A DNA stretch of 64,000 bases from Pseudomonadales bacterium. GTDB lineage: Bacteria; Pseudomonadota; Gammaproteobacteria; Pseudomonadales; Azotimanducaceae. The notes under the pieces are model-generated. The model saw only the letters and a program-made list of their open reading frames with translations, was not told where the DNA came from and made no database searches. Below, one piece after another: positions 18,163 through 27,600 of the stretch. The translations under genes and the position numbers were made by a program. Each line of letters begins with the position of its first letter. Position 1 is the stretch's first letter. The stretch is from positions 61,152 to 125,151 of the forward strand of contig JAEPOO010000005.1 in assembly GCA_017642855.1 (NCBI GenBank), written 5' to 3'.

Positions 18163-19344
18163 ATGTTTATGCCGCGGTTCAGCCAGAGCGCATCGCGTCT
18201 GGCGACTGACAACGATGATCTCTGGGAGGTCCACACTGAGGCCCTGACTCGCAAGGATGAGGGAGAGGACATTATCGTGATGTCAGTCGGCGACCCCGAT
18301 TTGCCGACGATCGATCCTATTATCGAACACGCGGTGACCAGCCTTTATCGAGGCCGTACGCACTACTCGCCAGGTATGGGCGAGCTGCCGCTCCGGGAAA
18401 AAATTGCCGAAATAGAAACAGCGGCCAGCGGTAAACCTACTTCGCCAGACGAAGTCGTTGTGTTTCCAGGTGCAACCAACGCTGTGTTTTCCGTACTTTC
18501 CTGTCTGCTGGATTCCGATCACCAGATGATTGTCACAGAGCCAACCTATGTCGGTTACCAGGGTATTTTTCGGTCCATCGGCGCAGAAATCGTGAAAGTC
18601 CCCACCATCGCAGCAGATGCCTTCCGCATAGATGTTGAAGCGATTGTTGACGCCATCACGCCCGCAACACGCGTACTGCTGCTCAACACACCCGGCAATC
18701 CTTCCGGCAGGGTCATGTCGGAAGAGGAGCTTCGCTATCTCGCCGACGTTACCCGGGAAAGAGACATCTGGCTGGTCTGCGACGAAGTCTATTCGATGTT
18801 GTCGTTCGAGAAGCCGCACATTTCAGCAAGACGGGCTGCGACGAGCCTTGAAAATGTCATCATCATCGATGGGCTTTCCAAGTCTCACGCAATGACCGGA
18901 TGGCGTCTTGGCTGGGTGGTTGCAGAACCCCATGCTATTGGCCCCATTCTGGATTTCACATCGGCCACCGTGTTTGGCTGTAGCCAGTTTATCCAAGACG
19001 CCGCTGCATTCGCGTTGGAAAACGACGCTGAATACATTGCCTCTATTAAAGAAGAATACCGGAAGCGCCGTGACTATGCGCTTGAGCGAATCGAACAGTT
19101 ACCCGGTATTTCCTGTCATTGCCCCGATGCTGGGATGTTCCTGATGCTGAATGTCTCAGCAATCGCCCAGGACGGTTCCAGCTTCGCACGCCAGCTTCTC
19201 GACGAAGCCAAAGTCTCAGTATTACCGGGTATTGGTTTTGGTGAGCAGACGAAAGATTACGTGCGATTCTCGCTCACCCACGGTGTTGAGGTGTTAGGAG
19301 AAGCTTTCGATCGTTTGGAGCGATTTCTTAGGGGCCACCGATAG
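18163..19344 (+). CDS. Class I/II pyridoxal-phosphate aminotransferase
   Basis: This fold-type I aminotransferase has 393 residues. The PLP lysine lies in GLSKSHAMTGWRLGW, the conserved NTPGNPSG holds the Asn that contacts the cofactor, and CDEVYSML carries the Asp/Tyr pair. The C-terminal RFSLTHG supplies the arginine that binds the substrate carboxylate. It resembles aspartate/arginine:pyruvate-type aminotransferases. The amino donor cannot be fixed from the sequence. A start at residue 1 or 3 is possible. Its 3' end overlaps the minus-strand RTX gene by 17 bp. Confidence 0.9.
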   Translation: MFMPRFSQSASRLATDNDDLWEVHTEALTRKDEGEDIIVMSVGDPDLPTIDPIIEHAVTSLYRGRTHYSPGMGELPLREKIAEIETAASGKPTSPDEVVVFPGATNAVFSVLSCLLDSDHQMIVTEPTYVGYQGIFRSIGAEIVKVPTIAADAFRIDVEAIVDAITPATRVLLLNTPGNPSGRVMSEEELRYLADVTRERDIWLVCDEVYSMLSFEKPHISARRAATSLENVIIIDGLSKSHAMTGWRLGWVVAEPHAIGPILDFTSATVFGCSQFIQDAAAFALENDAEYIASIKEEYRKRRDYALERIEQLPGISCHCPDAGMFLMLNVSAIAQDGSSFARQLLDEAKVSVLPGIGFGEQTKDYVRFSLTHGVEVLGEAFDRLERFLRGHR

Positions 19345-19765
19345 GGATTTCAAACTTCAGCAGGAAGCGCCCTTTCCGCTGATCCAGTTCCAACTTCATG
19401 CCCGTCCGTCTCGCATCGACCACTGGAACGTCGCCTGCTCCAAGGTTTACTGTCACGACCCCTCGTCGATTCACTTTGAAGCGACCACTTTCCAACTTTA
19501 TGTCTCCTAAATCGCCAAAATCTCTCAGTTCGGGGAAGGTCAGCTCGATTTGATCACCCTCCTGTGGGTCAAAATCGAGGATCTCGTCAGGCGTTTCCGA
19601 AAGAAAGTTAATGACAAAAGTATCAGCGCCGTCGCCACCATAGAAAGTGTCTGCATAGGGCGTGCCGAAAAGGGTGTCTTCGCTCTCGTCGCCGATGATT
19701 TTAGCGGCAAATCCTTCCAAGGCGAATGCCAGTAAAGGCATGCAAATCCAGTTAAAGCGCATCAT
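19328..19765 (-). CDS. Small RTX-type calcium-binding protein
   Basis: I chose the ATG at 19763-19765 because it gives a hydrophobic leader (RFNWICMPLLAFALEGFA) directly before the mature sequence; an in-frame start at 19825 adds 20 unlikely residues. After the leader come one or two RTX-like nonapeptides (DTLFGTPYADTFYGGDGADTF) that would bind calcium, then ETPDEILDFDPQEGDQIELTF, typical of the segment after RTX blocks. With about 145 residues it is far shorter than RTX toxins or adhesins. The leader suggests Sec rather than type I export. Function is unknown. Confidence 0.65.
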   Translation of the reverse strand: MMRFNWICMPLLAFALEGFAAKIIGDESEDTLFGTPYADTFYGGDGADTFVINFLSETPDEILDFDPQEGDQIELTFPELRDFGDLGDIKLESGRFKVNRRGVVTVNLGAGDVPVVDARRTGMKLELDQRKGRFLLKFEIPIGGP

Positions 19766-19792
19766 GTCTCTAGCATAAGTCGAACAACCAAA

Positions 19793-19815
19793 AAAATGTG
19801 AATTTTTCACATTTT
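19793..19815. promoter_or_regulatory. CRP-like palindrome upstream of the sigma-factor gene
   Basis: AAAATGTGAA, TTT, TTCACATTTT form a perfect 10-bp inverted repeat with a 3-base centre. The core TGTGA-N5-TCACA differs from the E. coli CRP site only in having 5 rather than 6 central bases. It lies between the divergent RTX gene (start 19765) and ECF sigma gene (start 19890). A CRP-family gene with an E. coli CRP-like recognition helix starts 1.4 kb away. A regulatory role is inferred. Confidence 0.6.
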
Positions 19816-19889
19816 CTGCACCCAATACTTCACAGCCTTAGACCTCGCGGCTCCGTATCGTTCAGTCAACTCGCATTCGGAGCAGAAAC

Positions 19890-20525
19890 ATGAATTCGGT
19901 CGCAGAGATCACAAGCAGCGCTGTTTCACTAGATATAACAGAGGATGTCTTCAGAAAGACTAAATCAAACTTCAGCAAGCAAGAACTTCACGATACCGAG
20001 CTGGTAGCCCGAATCGCTGGGGGTGAAAAGAGAGCCGAAGACGAATTCGTACGCCTATTCCGGCCCCAATTGTGCTCACTGCTAACAAAACTCATTGGTG
20101 ATCCAAATCGAGCTGAGGACATTACTCACGATGCTCTGATTCTCGTACTAGACAGACTGAGATGCGAGGGCATCCAGAAACCCAATAAACTTACGAGCTA
20201 TGTCTTTTCGACGGCGAAATTCAGCTTTTACGGATGGCTTAGAAAAAAGGACAACCAGCTTGAGCTTATGGATTGCCTCGCTGACGTTGTGTTTACCGAA
20301 CACCCGCAAGAGTCAGAATGCATGCAAGTGCAAGCGTCCGATACGTTGAAAGCCCAGATCCAGAAACTTCGAGTTTCTCGAGACAGGGATATACTGACTC
20401 GCCGTTATCTGGGGGACCAGACAAAACAGGAGATATGTGAGGCTTTGACACTGACCCCGGAGCACTACGATCGGGTGATAAGCCGCGCAAGGACGCGACT
20501 CAAAAGCGTCTACTTAAATCAATAA
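19890..20525 (+). CDS. ECF-family RNA polymerase sigma factor
   Basis: This 211-residue sigma-70 family protein has region 2 (about 40-110: EDEFVRLFRPQL, DPNRAEDITHDALILVLDRL) and region 4 (about 150-208: SRDRDILTRRYLGDQTKQEICEALTLTPE). There is no region 3, so it is of the ECF type. The N-terminal ~35 residues are an extension before the usual start. No anti-sigma gene is adjacent, which is unusual. It converges on the CRP-family gene, overlapping it by 7 bp, and lies just downstream of the CRP-like palindrome. Its targets may include the neighbouring biosynthetic operons. Confidence 0.88.
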   Translation: MNSVAEITSSAVSLDITEDVFRKTKSNFSKQELHDTELVARIAGGEKRAEDEFVRLFRPQLCSLLTKLIGDPNRAEDITHDALILVLDRLRCEGIQKPNKLTSYVFSTAKFSFYGWLRKKDNQLELMDCLADVVFTEHPQESECMQVQASDTLKAQIQKLRVSRDRDILTRRYLGDQTKQEICEALTLTPEHYDRVISRARTRLKSVYLNQ

Positions 20526-21169
20526 CCGCTGGGCAGCGTCTCATTAATGACAATGTGTTTGCCTTTCTTAGAGATGTATCCGCCGGTTTCAAGATCTTTC
20601 ATGATCCTCGCCACCATCTCTCTGGACGCACCAACACGATTCGCGATGTCTTGCTGTGTCAACCTTACCTCAGTGATCAATACGCCATCTTGTTCCGTTG
20701 CAAAACTCAGCAAGGTATTGGCAACTCTTCCGTAAACGTCCATCAGCGCCAAATTTTTTACTGTAAACGTAAGCTCTCTTATTCTATCGACCAGATCTCC
20801 TATCAAGGAGAACGCAGTATCGGGATTGGCTCGAAACGTTGCTAAAATCGTTTCTCTACTGACCACCAGAAACTCACAGTCTTCCGCTGTAATAATCGAT
20901 GCGCTACGTTTACTGCCATCCAACAGTGCATATTCTCCAAAATACTCATGCTTTCCCATGTCGTTAATAACGACTTCCTTTCCGTTTGCGTCATTCAGGA
21001 AAACTCGAACCCTGCCTTTCAGAATGACATACATGGAATCGCTTTCATCTCCCTCGCTAATAACGATGGTGTTTTTCTTTACGATCCGACGCATCGCCTG
21101 GGCTTCAAGCTCAGCCGCCTCACCATCAGAAAGCCCTGAAAATATTGATACTGTTTTAAGAATACTCAT
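20519..21169 (-). CDS. CRP/FNR-family transcriptional regulator
   Basis: This 216-residue protein has an N-terminal cyclic-nucleotide-binding domain and a C-terminal winged helix. The phosphate-binding cassette reads FGEYALLDGSKRSAS, which retains the Glu, Arg and Ser that contact cAMP in CRP. The helix-turn-helix LTQQDIANRVGASREMVARIM resembles E. coli CRP around its recognition helix, with the R-E...R residues that read TGTGA. No iron-sulfur cysteines of the FNR type are visible at the N-terminus. A class III cyclase gene lies 3.5 kb away in the same island. Confidence 0.9.
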   Translation of the reverse strand: MSILKTVSIFSGLSDGEAAELEAQAMRRIVKKNTIVISEGDESDSMYVILKGRVRVFLNDANGKEVVINDMGKHEYFGEYALLDGSKRSASIITAEDCEFLVVSRETILATFRANPDTAFSLIGDLVDRIRELTFTVKNLALMDVYGRVANTLLSFATEQDGVLITEVRLTQQDIANRVGASREMVARIMKDLETGGYISKKGKHIVINETLPSGY

Positions 21170-21244
21170 GTCATTAAACCTCGGTATTCACGACATCCAC
21201 CGCCACGTACAAATGCTTTACGCCGCTCTCGATACTGGCCTGTT

Positions 21245-21565
21245 TCAAAGAATTCGAAATTCGATCCCTCCCGTCCGGTGCGTTTGAAGCACAAACTTCC
21301 GATACTCAATTCTAGTCTCATCATCAGTCATGGATCTCGATGCCTGGCGCGTGAGACCGTCTCCATCGATGAGCAGATAACTCCACATTAGACCATTGTC
21401 CAAACTTTCTTCAATTCGGACGGTTACTTTCTCTCCTAACCTAACAGCAATACTCCCAGATTGATCCACTAGCGATATCACGCCCTTCTTCGCCATCAAT
21501 TTATCGTCATTTATGGCTATTGACCCACTCGAATCTGTAAAAAGTGCCACCATGCGATAGCTCAA
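21245..21565 (-). CDS. Small unknown protein, possible chagasin-like fold
   Basis: This 106-residue frame starts only 21 bp from the divergent methyltransferase ATG, so the real start may be one of the internal methionines. The second half (GEKVTVRIEESLDNGLMWSYL, ... YRKFVLQTHRTGGIEFRI) has the spacing of I42/chagasin-type cysteine-protease inhibitors, which show a hydrophobic loop, W, and a final beta strand. The match is weak and their signal peptide is absent. I regard the function as unknown. Confidence 0.5.
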   Translation of the reverse strand: MSYRMVALFTDSSGSIAINDDKLMAKKGVISLVDQSGSIAVRLGEKVTVRIEESLDNGLMWSYLLIDGDGLTRQASRSMTDDETRIEYRKFVLQTHRTGGIEFRIL

Positions 21566-21586
21566 GAAAAATAGTACCCTTTAGCT

Positions 21587-22423
21587 ATGTCTAACGAAGC
21601 TATCGCCAGGTTTCTTGGTCCGCTGATGGCGGCGCATCTATATTGGTGGTCAGAGGCCATTTTTAGACCTGCAAAAGTAAGCAGGAAACTGAAGCTTCAT
21701 AGACCTTTGGCAATGGGAACTTTGCCACGTGTCAAGAAAAGGGAAGGACTCGGGCCATCTCTATCGACAATGTATCGAGAGCCAGTCTATTTGAGGGAGA
21801 TTCCAGAGCACTACCCACTTGTAGAGGACTTCGACAGTATTGCGCCACTTTATGAGAGCGCTGTACTGCCATTCTCTGGACCTATCTTCTCGGACATGTT
21901 GACCCTACTTAAACCGTACCTGAATACTCGTATTCGCATTTTAGATCCCTCCTGCGGTCCAGGCACCGAGGCAATCAAACTGGCGCAAACGTTTCCTGAA
22001 TGCGAGGTCATCGCTGCTGACTTATCACGAGGCATGGTGGATTACACCGCCTCACGAGCCGGTGATCTCTCACTCACCAATATGGCTTTCTTTCAGTCTG
22101 ATGTCGGGGATCCTAATCCCTTATTCGAAAACTACTTTGACGTGATTTTCTGCGAGCTTTCATTCCATCACTACCCCGACGCAGAAGCCGCGATCAAAGG
22201 TTTCAAGCGGTGTCTGCGCCCTGATGGCGTTTTGATAATTGGAGATCCTGGTCCGGAATGGTTCAATCGACTCGCCAAACGCTTTTCGGATATCGCGGAC
22301 CCAGGCTTCATCAAACATCGAACAGGTGCAGAGTTTCAGACGTTGTGTGAAGCCGCTTCATTTAGCAGCTTTTTTTGGGTCGAATCTTTGCCTGGTATTG
22401 GCATTTCGGTCGCGCAGGCATAG
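21587..22423 (+). CDS. Class I SAM-dependent methyltransferase
   Basis: This 278-residue protein has the Rossmann-type methyltransferase fold at about 85-270. Motif I is ILDPSCGPGTEAIKLA, the acidic end of strand 2 is VIAADLSRGM, and FDVIFCELSFHHYPD is the motif IV region. About 80 extra N-terminal residues include a hydrophobic helix and a basic stretch (RPAKVSRKLKLHRPL), which may place it at the membrane. The plan resembles small-molecule or isoprenoid methyltransferases (UbiE/Coq5-like group). It leads a five-gene plus-strand operon. The hydrolase gene begins 3 bp after its stop. Confidence 0.87.
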   Translation: MSNEAIARFLGPLMAAHLYWWSEAIFRPAKVSRKLKLHRPLAMGTLPRVKKREGLGPSLSTMYREPVYLREIPEHYPLVEDFDSIAPLYESAVLPFSGPIFSDMLTLLKPYLNTRIRILDPSCGPGTEAIKLAQTFPECEVIAADLSRGMVDYTASRAGDLSLTNMAFFQSDVGDPNPLFENYFDVIFCELSFHHYPDAEAAIKGFKRCLRPDGVLIIGDPGPEWFNRLAKRFSDIADPGFIKHRTGAEFQTLCEAASFSSFFWVESLPGIGISVAQA

Positions 22424-22426
22424 GCG

Positions 22427-23311
22427 ATGGAGAGTATAAAATTTATCCAGACACCCAAGGGTAAACTTGAAGTCTATACAGCAGGTGACAGCGCTTCGCT
22501 TGCACTCTGTCTACATGGATTTCCCGAACACGCAGTCTCCTGGCGGTATCAAGTGCCGCAACTCATAGATCTAGGATACGAAGTCTGGGTGCCTAATTTA
22601 CGCGGTTATGGCAGATCAACATCCTCCGAGCTGCTCACCGACTATCACATGGATCATCTTCTCGACGATGTCTCAGCTTTGATCAAGGCTACAGGAAAAG
22701 AAAAGATAACTATCTTGGCGCATGACTGGGGCGCACTGATTGCTTGGTTTTTCGCCCAAAGGCAGATCAAGCCTATCGACAAGATGATACTCCTAGGAAT
22801 CTATCATCCTTCACTGATCTATCAACTATCCGGCTGGCGACAACTGCTGCGCTCAGCCACATATATTCCGTACCTGCTGTCACCTGCCGTTGAACTCGTC
22901 TCGTTGATTGCTCACCAGCGTTATTACCGCTATCAACACTATTGGCTCGCTCGGAGAGTCAGCACGTGGTTTGGCGTCGATTCTAAAGCGTCAGAAATCT
23001 ACCTAAAAAACCTTTTTCGACCTGGTGCGATAAGCGCGATGACGAATTATTATCGCGCCAATCTCGATCGAGCCCTTTGGTCAAGAGAGTCAGTAACAAG
23101 ACCTGTTAATATTCCAGTGCTATTGATTAATGGTGCTAAAGACCCCTGGATTGGTTCAGAATTACAACAATCGAATCTGCATTCTGTACCACTCTTAGAG
23201 ACAGTAGTGATTGATGAGGCAAAGCACTGGCCACACCTTGAAAAACCCGAGTGCGTCAACGGAATTATCTCAGACTGGCTTGTGAACGCGACGCGTTCTC
23301 AGGTAGCCTGA
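22427..23311 (+). CDS. Alpha/beta hydrolase, epoxide-hydrolase-like
   Basis: This 294-residue alpha/beta-fold enzyme has the oxyanion-hole motif HGFPE (residues 30-34), nucleophile D100 in HDWGALIAW, acid D239 (GAKDPWIG) and base H267 (EAKHWPH). An aspartate nucleophile in H-D-W-G is typical of epoxide hydrolases and haloalkane dehalogenases rather than esterases. Downstream of a methyltransferase and next to an FAD monooxygenase, it plausibly opens an epoxide made by that monooxygenase; this is inference. Two cap-domain tyrosines cannot be assigned. Confidence 0.88.
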   Translation: MESIKFIQTPKGKLEVYTAGDSASLALCLHGFPEHAVSWRYQVPQLIDLGYEVWVPNLRGYGRSTSSELLTDYHMDHLLDDVSALIKATGKEKITILAHDWGALIAWFFAQRQIKPIDKMILLGIYHPSLIYQLSGWRQLLRSATYIPYLLSPAVELVSLIAHQRYYRYQHYWLARRVSTWFGVDSKASEIYLKNLFRPGAISAMTNYYRANLDRALWSRESVTRPVNIPVLLINGAKDPWIGSELQQSNLHSVPLLETVVIDEAKHWPHLEKPECVNGIISDWLVNATRSQVA

Positions 23312-23344
23312 CTATTCTTATATTAACGACCTAAGAAGCAGGGC

Positions 23345-24664
23345 GTGTCTGATTACGACGTCATCATCGCCGGTGCCGGACCTTCCGGACTAACCGCTGC
23401 TCTACACGCCTCACTTCAGGGCAAGAAAACGCTGGTTCTGGAAAAACGGGCAAAACTGAGCAGGAGGAATGAAGAATCACGCCGTTTTCAGGCCGTGATT
23501 GTCGACGAACAAACTCTCACGAATCTCCATAATATCGGTCTACCGATCACCGAGGAAATCTTTCATCCAATCGATGAGGCTTTCTTCCAAACAGGGGAAG
23601 AGCCCGCTTTACCCATCTCTTATCACAAGATGAATCTCAGACGTTCGGGCCGTTCGAGTTGTGATCTGAATGAACTCGCGTTTCGGCGAAAGATTGTTGC
23701 CATTGCAAGCATAAACGACATAGAAAGCCATTTGACCGACCGAGCCAATGAAACTGCTAACGTAACCATAAATTATAACGTCGACGTTTCTTCCATCGAA
23801 ACTTCATATGACAGGGTCGAACTCAGAAGCGATAAGGGCACGTTCACCAGCCATCGGCTTGTAATCGCGGACGGAGCAAATAGCGACATCGCTGGTTGCC
23901 TAAAACTTCTCGGCATAAGAAAGAAACGTCATGAACGATCAGTGAATATCGCGATTGCCAGATTCCCAAAGACTTATGAATCAGGAACGTTGCTGATCCG
24001 TGAGACGCCATCGGAGGCACTAAGGCATACGGCAGTTTTCGGACTAGCTAACGAGACCGTGCTCTATACAAACTACCCTGGATCATCCCAAATAAGCATT
24101 GAATGTCACATAGAAAACGTCGCAAGAAAACTAGGAATCCTCGCTGAAATGTTAGCGCCGCCTTTATCAATTAGGCAGCAAACCAGTTTCGCAACTAACG
24201 TAGCACCGCACGAGCGGGTCTGCGTCATTGGCGATGCAGCACTCTCAGGAACCGCCATCATGGGTGTTTACCTGAACAAAGGAATCTTTGACGCCGTGGC
24301 GTTTAGTAGATTGCTTAGGACCCAGGATACAAAGTGGTTCAGATCACGAGCAAAAAGTATTGCTACCAGAGAACTATTGGCTGAAGAGCGGATCATCGCC
24401 CGCGCCTTCAGTCCAATCTCAGGTCGCTTGCTAAACAACAACATAGGCAGAGAACTCGCTACCGCTATCCCAAGGTCACTATTCAGATTGAAAGCGGGAC
24501 GACACGGCCTGACAAGAACAATCGCCACAAACACCGCAGATACCCTCGCGAGCGTCGCAAAAGGTTTTTCTGAGAGTCTTCCATCAGGGCCACTTCAACG
24601 TACCGCAGACAGAACATCAAAAGGCTGGCGCTTCGTCGCCAAATCTTTAGAAGGCAACAAATGA
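23345..24664 (+). CDS. FAD-dependent monooxygenase/oxidoreductase
   Basis: This 439-residue flavoprotein starts at GTG 23345. The dinucleotide-binding motif IIAGAGPSGLTAALHA is at about residues 7-22, followed by the acidic end LVLEKR. A DG motif occurs in VIADGANSDIAG, and CVIGDAALSGTAIMGVYLNKG is the GD motif that binds FAD ribose. This order is that of group A flavin monooxygenases (PHBH/UbiH/squalene-epoxidase type) or the related geranylgeranyl reductases. Its stop overlaps the next ATG by 4 bp, so expression is coupled to the cyclase-AAA-TPR protein. The substrate is unknown. Confidence 0.87.
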   Translation: MSDYDVIIAGAGPSGLTAALHASLQGKKTLVLEKRAKLSRRNEESRRFQAVIVDEQTLTNLHNIGLPITEEIFHPIDEAFFQTGEEPALPISYHKMNLRRSGRSSCDLNELAFRRKIVAIASINDIESHLTDRANETANVTINYNVDVSSIETSYDRVELRSDKGTFTSHRLVIADGANSDIAGCLKLLGIRKKRHERSVNIAIARFPKTYESGTLLIRETPSEALRHTAVFGLANETVLYTNYPGSSQISIECHIENVARKLGILAEMLAPPLSIRQQTSFATNVAPHERVCVIGDAALSGTAIMGVYLNKGIFDAVAFSRLLRTQDTKWFRSRAKSIATRELLAEERIIARAFSPISGRLLNNNIGRELATAIPRSLFRLKAGRHGLTRTIATNTADTLASVAKGFSESLPSGPLQRTADRTSKGWRFVAKSLEGNK

Positions 24665-27600
24665 ACATCTGCCCAAAGTGTGACTATGTAAGCGAGCCAG
24701 GTTTGAATTTCTGTGGTAACTGCGGACACGGCTTTGCCATATCCGACCGTACAGGGCGAGAACGCCGGCAGGTGACGGTATTATTCAGCGATATTGTGAA
24801 CTTCACACGGTATACCGAAACCATCGACGATGACGATGTCCCAGAGATTCTGGAAATCTACCAGGGTCTCGTAAAAGCCGCTGTCTCCAAGCAGAACGGT
24901 TACATTGCCCAATTTCTAGGAGACGGCGTAATGGCTTACTTCGGATACCCCACAGCAATGGAAAACGCAACAGAGCGAGCGATACGGGCTGGGCTGGACA
25001 TCATTAGCGCGATCAAGTCTGTCTCAAGCGGCGAGCACGAACTACAGGTTCGCGTGGGTATTCACCATGGCAGCGGCATCATCACCAACGTCTCAGGTGA
25101 AGGGCGCCTTCTGGTGGGAAATACTCCAAACATCGCTGCACGTATGCAGACCATCGCTGAACCTAACACACTGGTCATCAGCGAACCTACCTTTCAGGCT
25201 ACACGCGGCCTGTTCGAATGTAGGGATCTGGGTGAAAAAGAAATCAAGGGAATATCGAACCGGCAATCTGTTTTTCGGGTGACAAGCCACAAGGATGTTC
25301 GAAGATTCGACATCGAGCGACAAAAGGGTGTTGGTCTACTAGCGGGACGCAAAAAGGAACTATCTTTCCTTGAAGACAAGTTTCGACAGGTCGTCGCTGG
25401 CTCCGCTCACTGTGCACTGATCACCGGCGATGCCGGAATCGGAAAATCCAGACTCCTGTACGAGTTCGAAGAAAAAACCAAGGGGAAAGCGACCTGGCTA
25501 GCTCACAGATGTAGCGCCTATCGACAAGGCAGTGCGCTTTTGCCAATCAAAAGCCTGCTGCGACAGATCATAGGACTCCTAGAGCGCGAGGAGCGGGAAG
25601 AACGTCGAGAGAAAATCAAAAAGTTTCTTACTAGCCTTGGTATTAGGGACGAACAAAGTCGCGAAGTTTTATACAAATTTCTTTTCGCTGACTCTCAGGA
25701 GGAAGACAGCTACTCTGATCGAATCGAGGGTTTACTCAAGAAAATCACGCACAGCGCTTTACAGAAAAAACCCTTAATCCTTGTGCTGGAGGATGCCCAC
25801 TGGGTTGACCAATCAACATTGGAGTTGCTCAAAGAACTAAAGGAGGATTCCGAATCTAAACAATTCATGCTGATCGTCACAGCACGGCCGGTTCTCGACC
25901 AGAATAGACTCAGCGGGATAGACGTTTCCACAATAAAACTGGCAAAAATGACGGAGGAGGAGCTGACCTTAGTCATCAGAGACAGACTTGATAACCGTAT
26001 CATACGATCAGAGGTTCCCAAGTTTGTTATCTCGAAGGCTGACGGTAACCCACTTTTCGTCCAAGAACTTACCAACACCCTGCTCGATACAGGCGTCATC
26101 ATCGAAAAAAACGGCCAGATACAACTAGACCCTGATCGAGATTTCCAGATCCCTGGCACATTGAACGACACCTTATCTGCACGGGTCGATCAGCTTGGGC
26201 AGGCAAGACACATCGCCCAGGTCGCTGCCGTGATTGGCAGGGAGTTTAACGTCGAGGTGCTAAACGAAGTTCTATATAACCAGCAGAACACACTGGAGGA
26301 TCTGGCACATTTGGAGGCGATGGATATTATCGTAACGGTAAGCGAAGCCAATGGAGAGAGACTCTGTATGTTCCGCCATGATCTCATACGCGATGCCATT
26401 TACGACTCCATGGTCCGCCAGCAAAGAGAAACCGTGCACCGGAACGTAGCCTATACATTGGAGACCATTTTTAAAGACAGTGGAGCAAACAGTCCGGAGC
26501 TGCTCGCCAAACACTGGGAGCATGCAGACGAACCTGTACTCGCAATTGAGTACTATCAACAAGCAGGATCTCAGTTCGCTGAAATCGCAGCGCACAGAGA
26601 GGCGATGACAAACTGTAGATCCGCGCTGGTTCTGGTTCGTCAACAACCCCAATCACTAAGACGAGATCGAACGGAGTTAGACTTGTTACTCACCCTGGGC
26701 GCTAGTATGAACTCGGTCGATGGCTACGCCTCACAAGAGAAGCACTCCGACGTACTCATCCCCGCTTTGAAATTGTGTGAGCGTTTGAACGTTGGCCTGG
26801 AAGGCTTTCCTATCCAATATGGCATTTGGAGTCATCAACTCGGTACGGCCAGCAAAGACGGTACAATCGCATGGAAAGAAAGACTCGAGGAGACTATTCG
26901 GAAGAATCCTTCGGCGCCGGATCACATGCGATTATCGTCCTTGTTTGCTGCGGGAACCACAAACTTCTGGCAGGCCAAATTCGACACCGCCGTCAACCTT
27001 TACGATGAGATTATCGAGCACTACGAACCAACGAATCACAGTCTCTTTATGCGGGTCTACGGTGAAGATCCTGGCCTCTATGCTCGCCTCTACCGACAAT
27101 GGGCGTATCTCTTTCGTGGTGAAGTTGATCTTGCCCTGTTGGAAACAGCGCAAACGAGCCGCTTTGCGGCAAACCTGGATGACCCACTCGCAGAGGTTAT
27201 GACACTTGCCTTTAACCTACATATCACCCGAGACCTCGGCCTGGTCGAAGAAACATTGAGAATTGCAACGGAATTGATTAGCAAATCAGAAGCCGGAGGT
27301 TACCCATACTACTTCGCGGTAGGTTTTTCATTTCGAGACTGGTGTTTCTCCAGAATGGGTCGGCACGAAGAAACGTTTGTCAGCTCTTCAGTATCCGTTG
27401 GCGAAACGTTTGGCATCATGAGTTCAGCTATTCTTAGAGACTACGCTGAAGTCCTATTAGACCAAGGTGACGCTGCGAAAGCTTTGGAACTCATCAATGA
27501 AGCAGAGATGTTGGCGCGAAAGAACTTAGATTGTTTGTTTCTACCAGACATCCTGCGTGTCAAAGCTGTCACACTGAATGCACTCAAGAAACGAGAAGAA

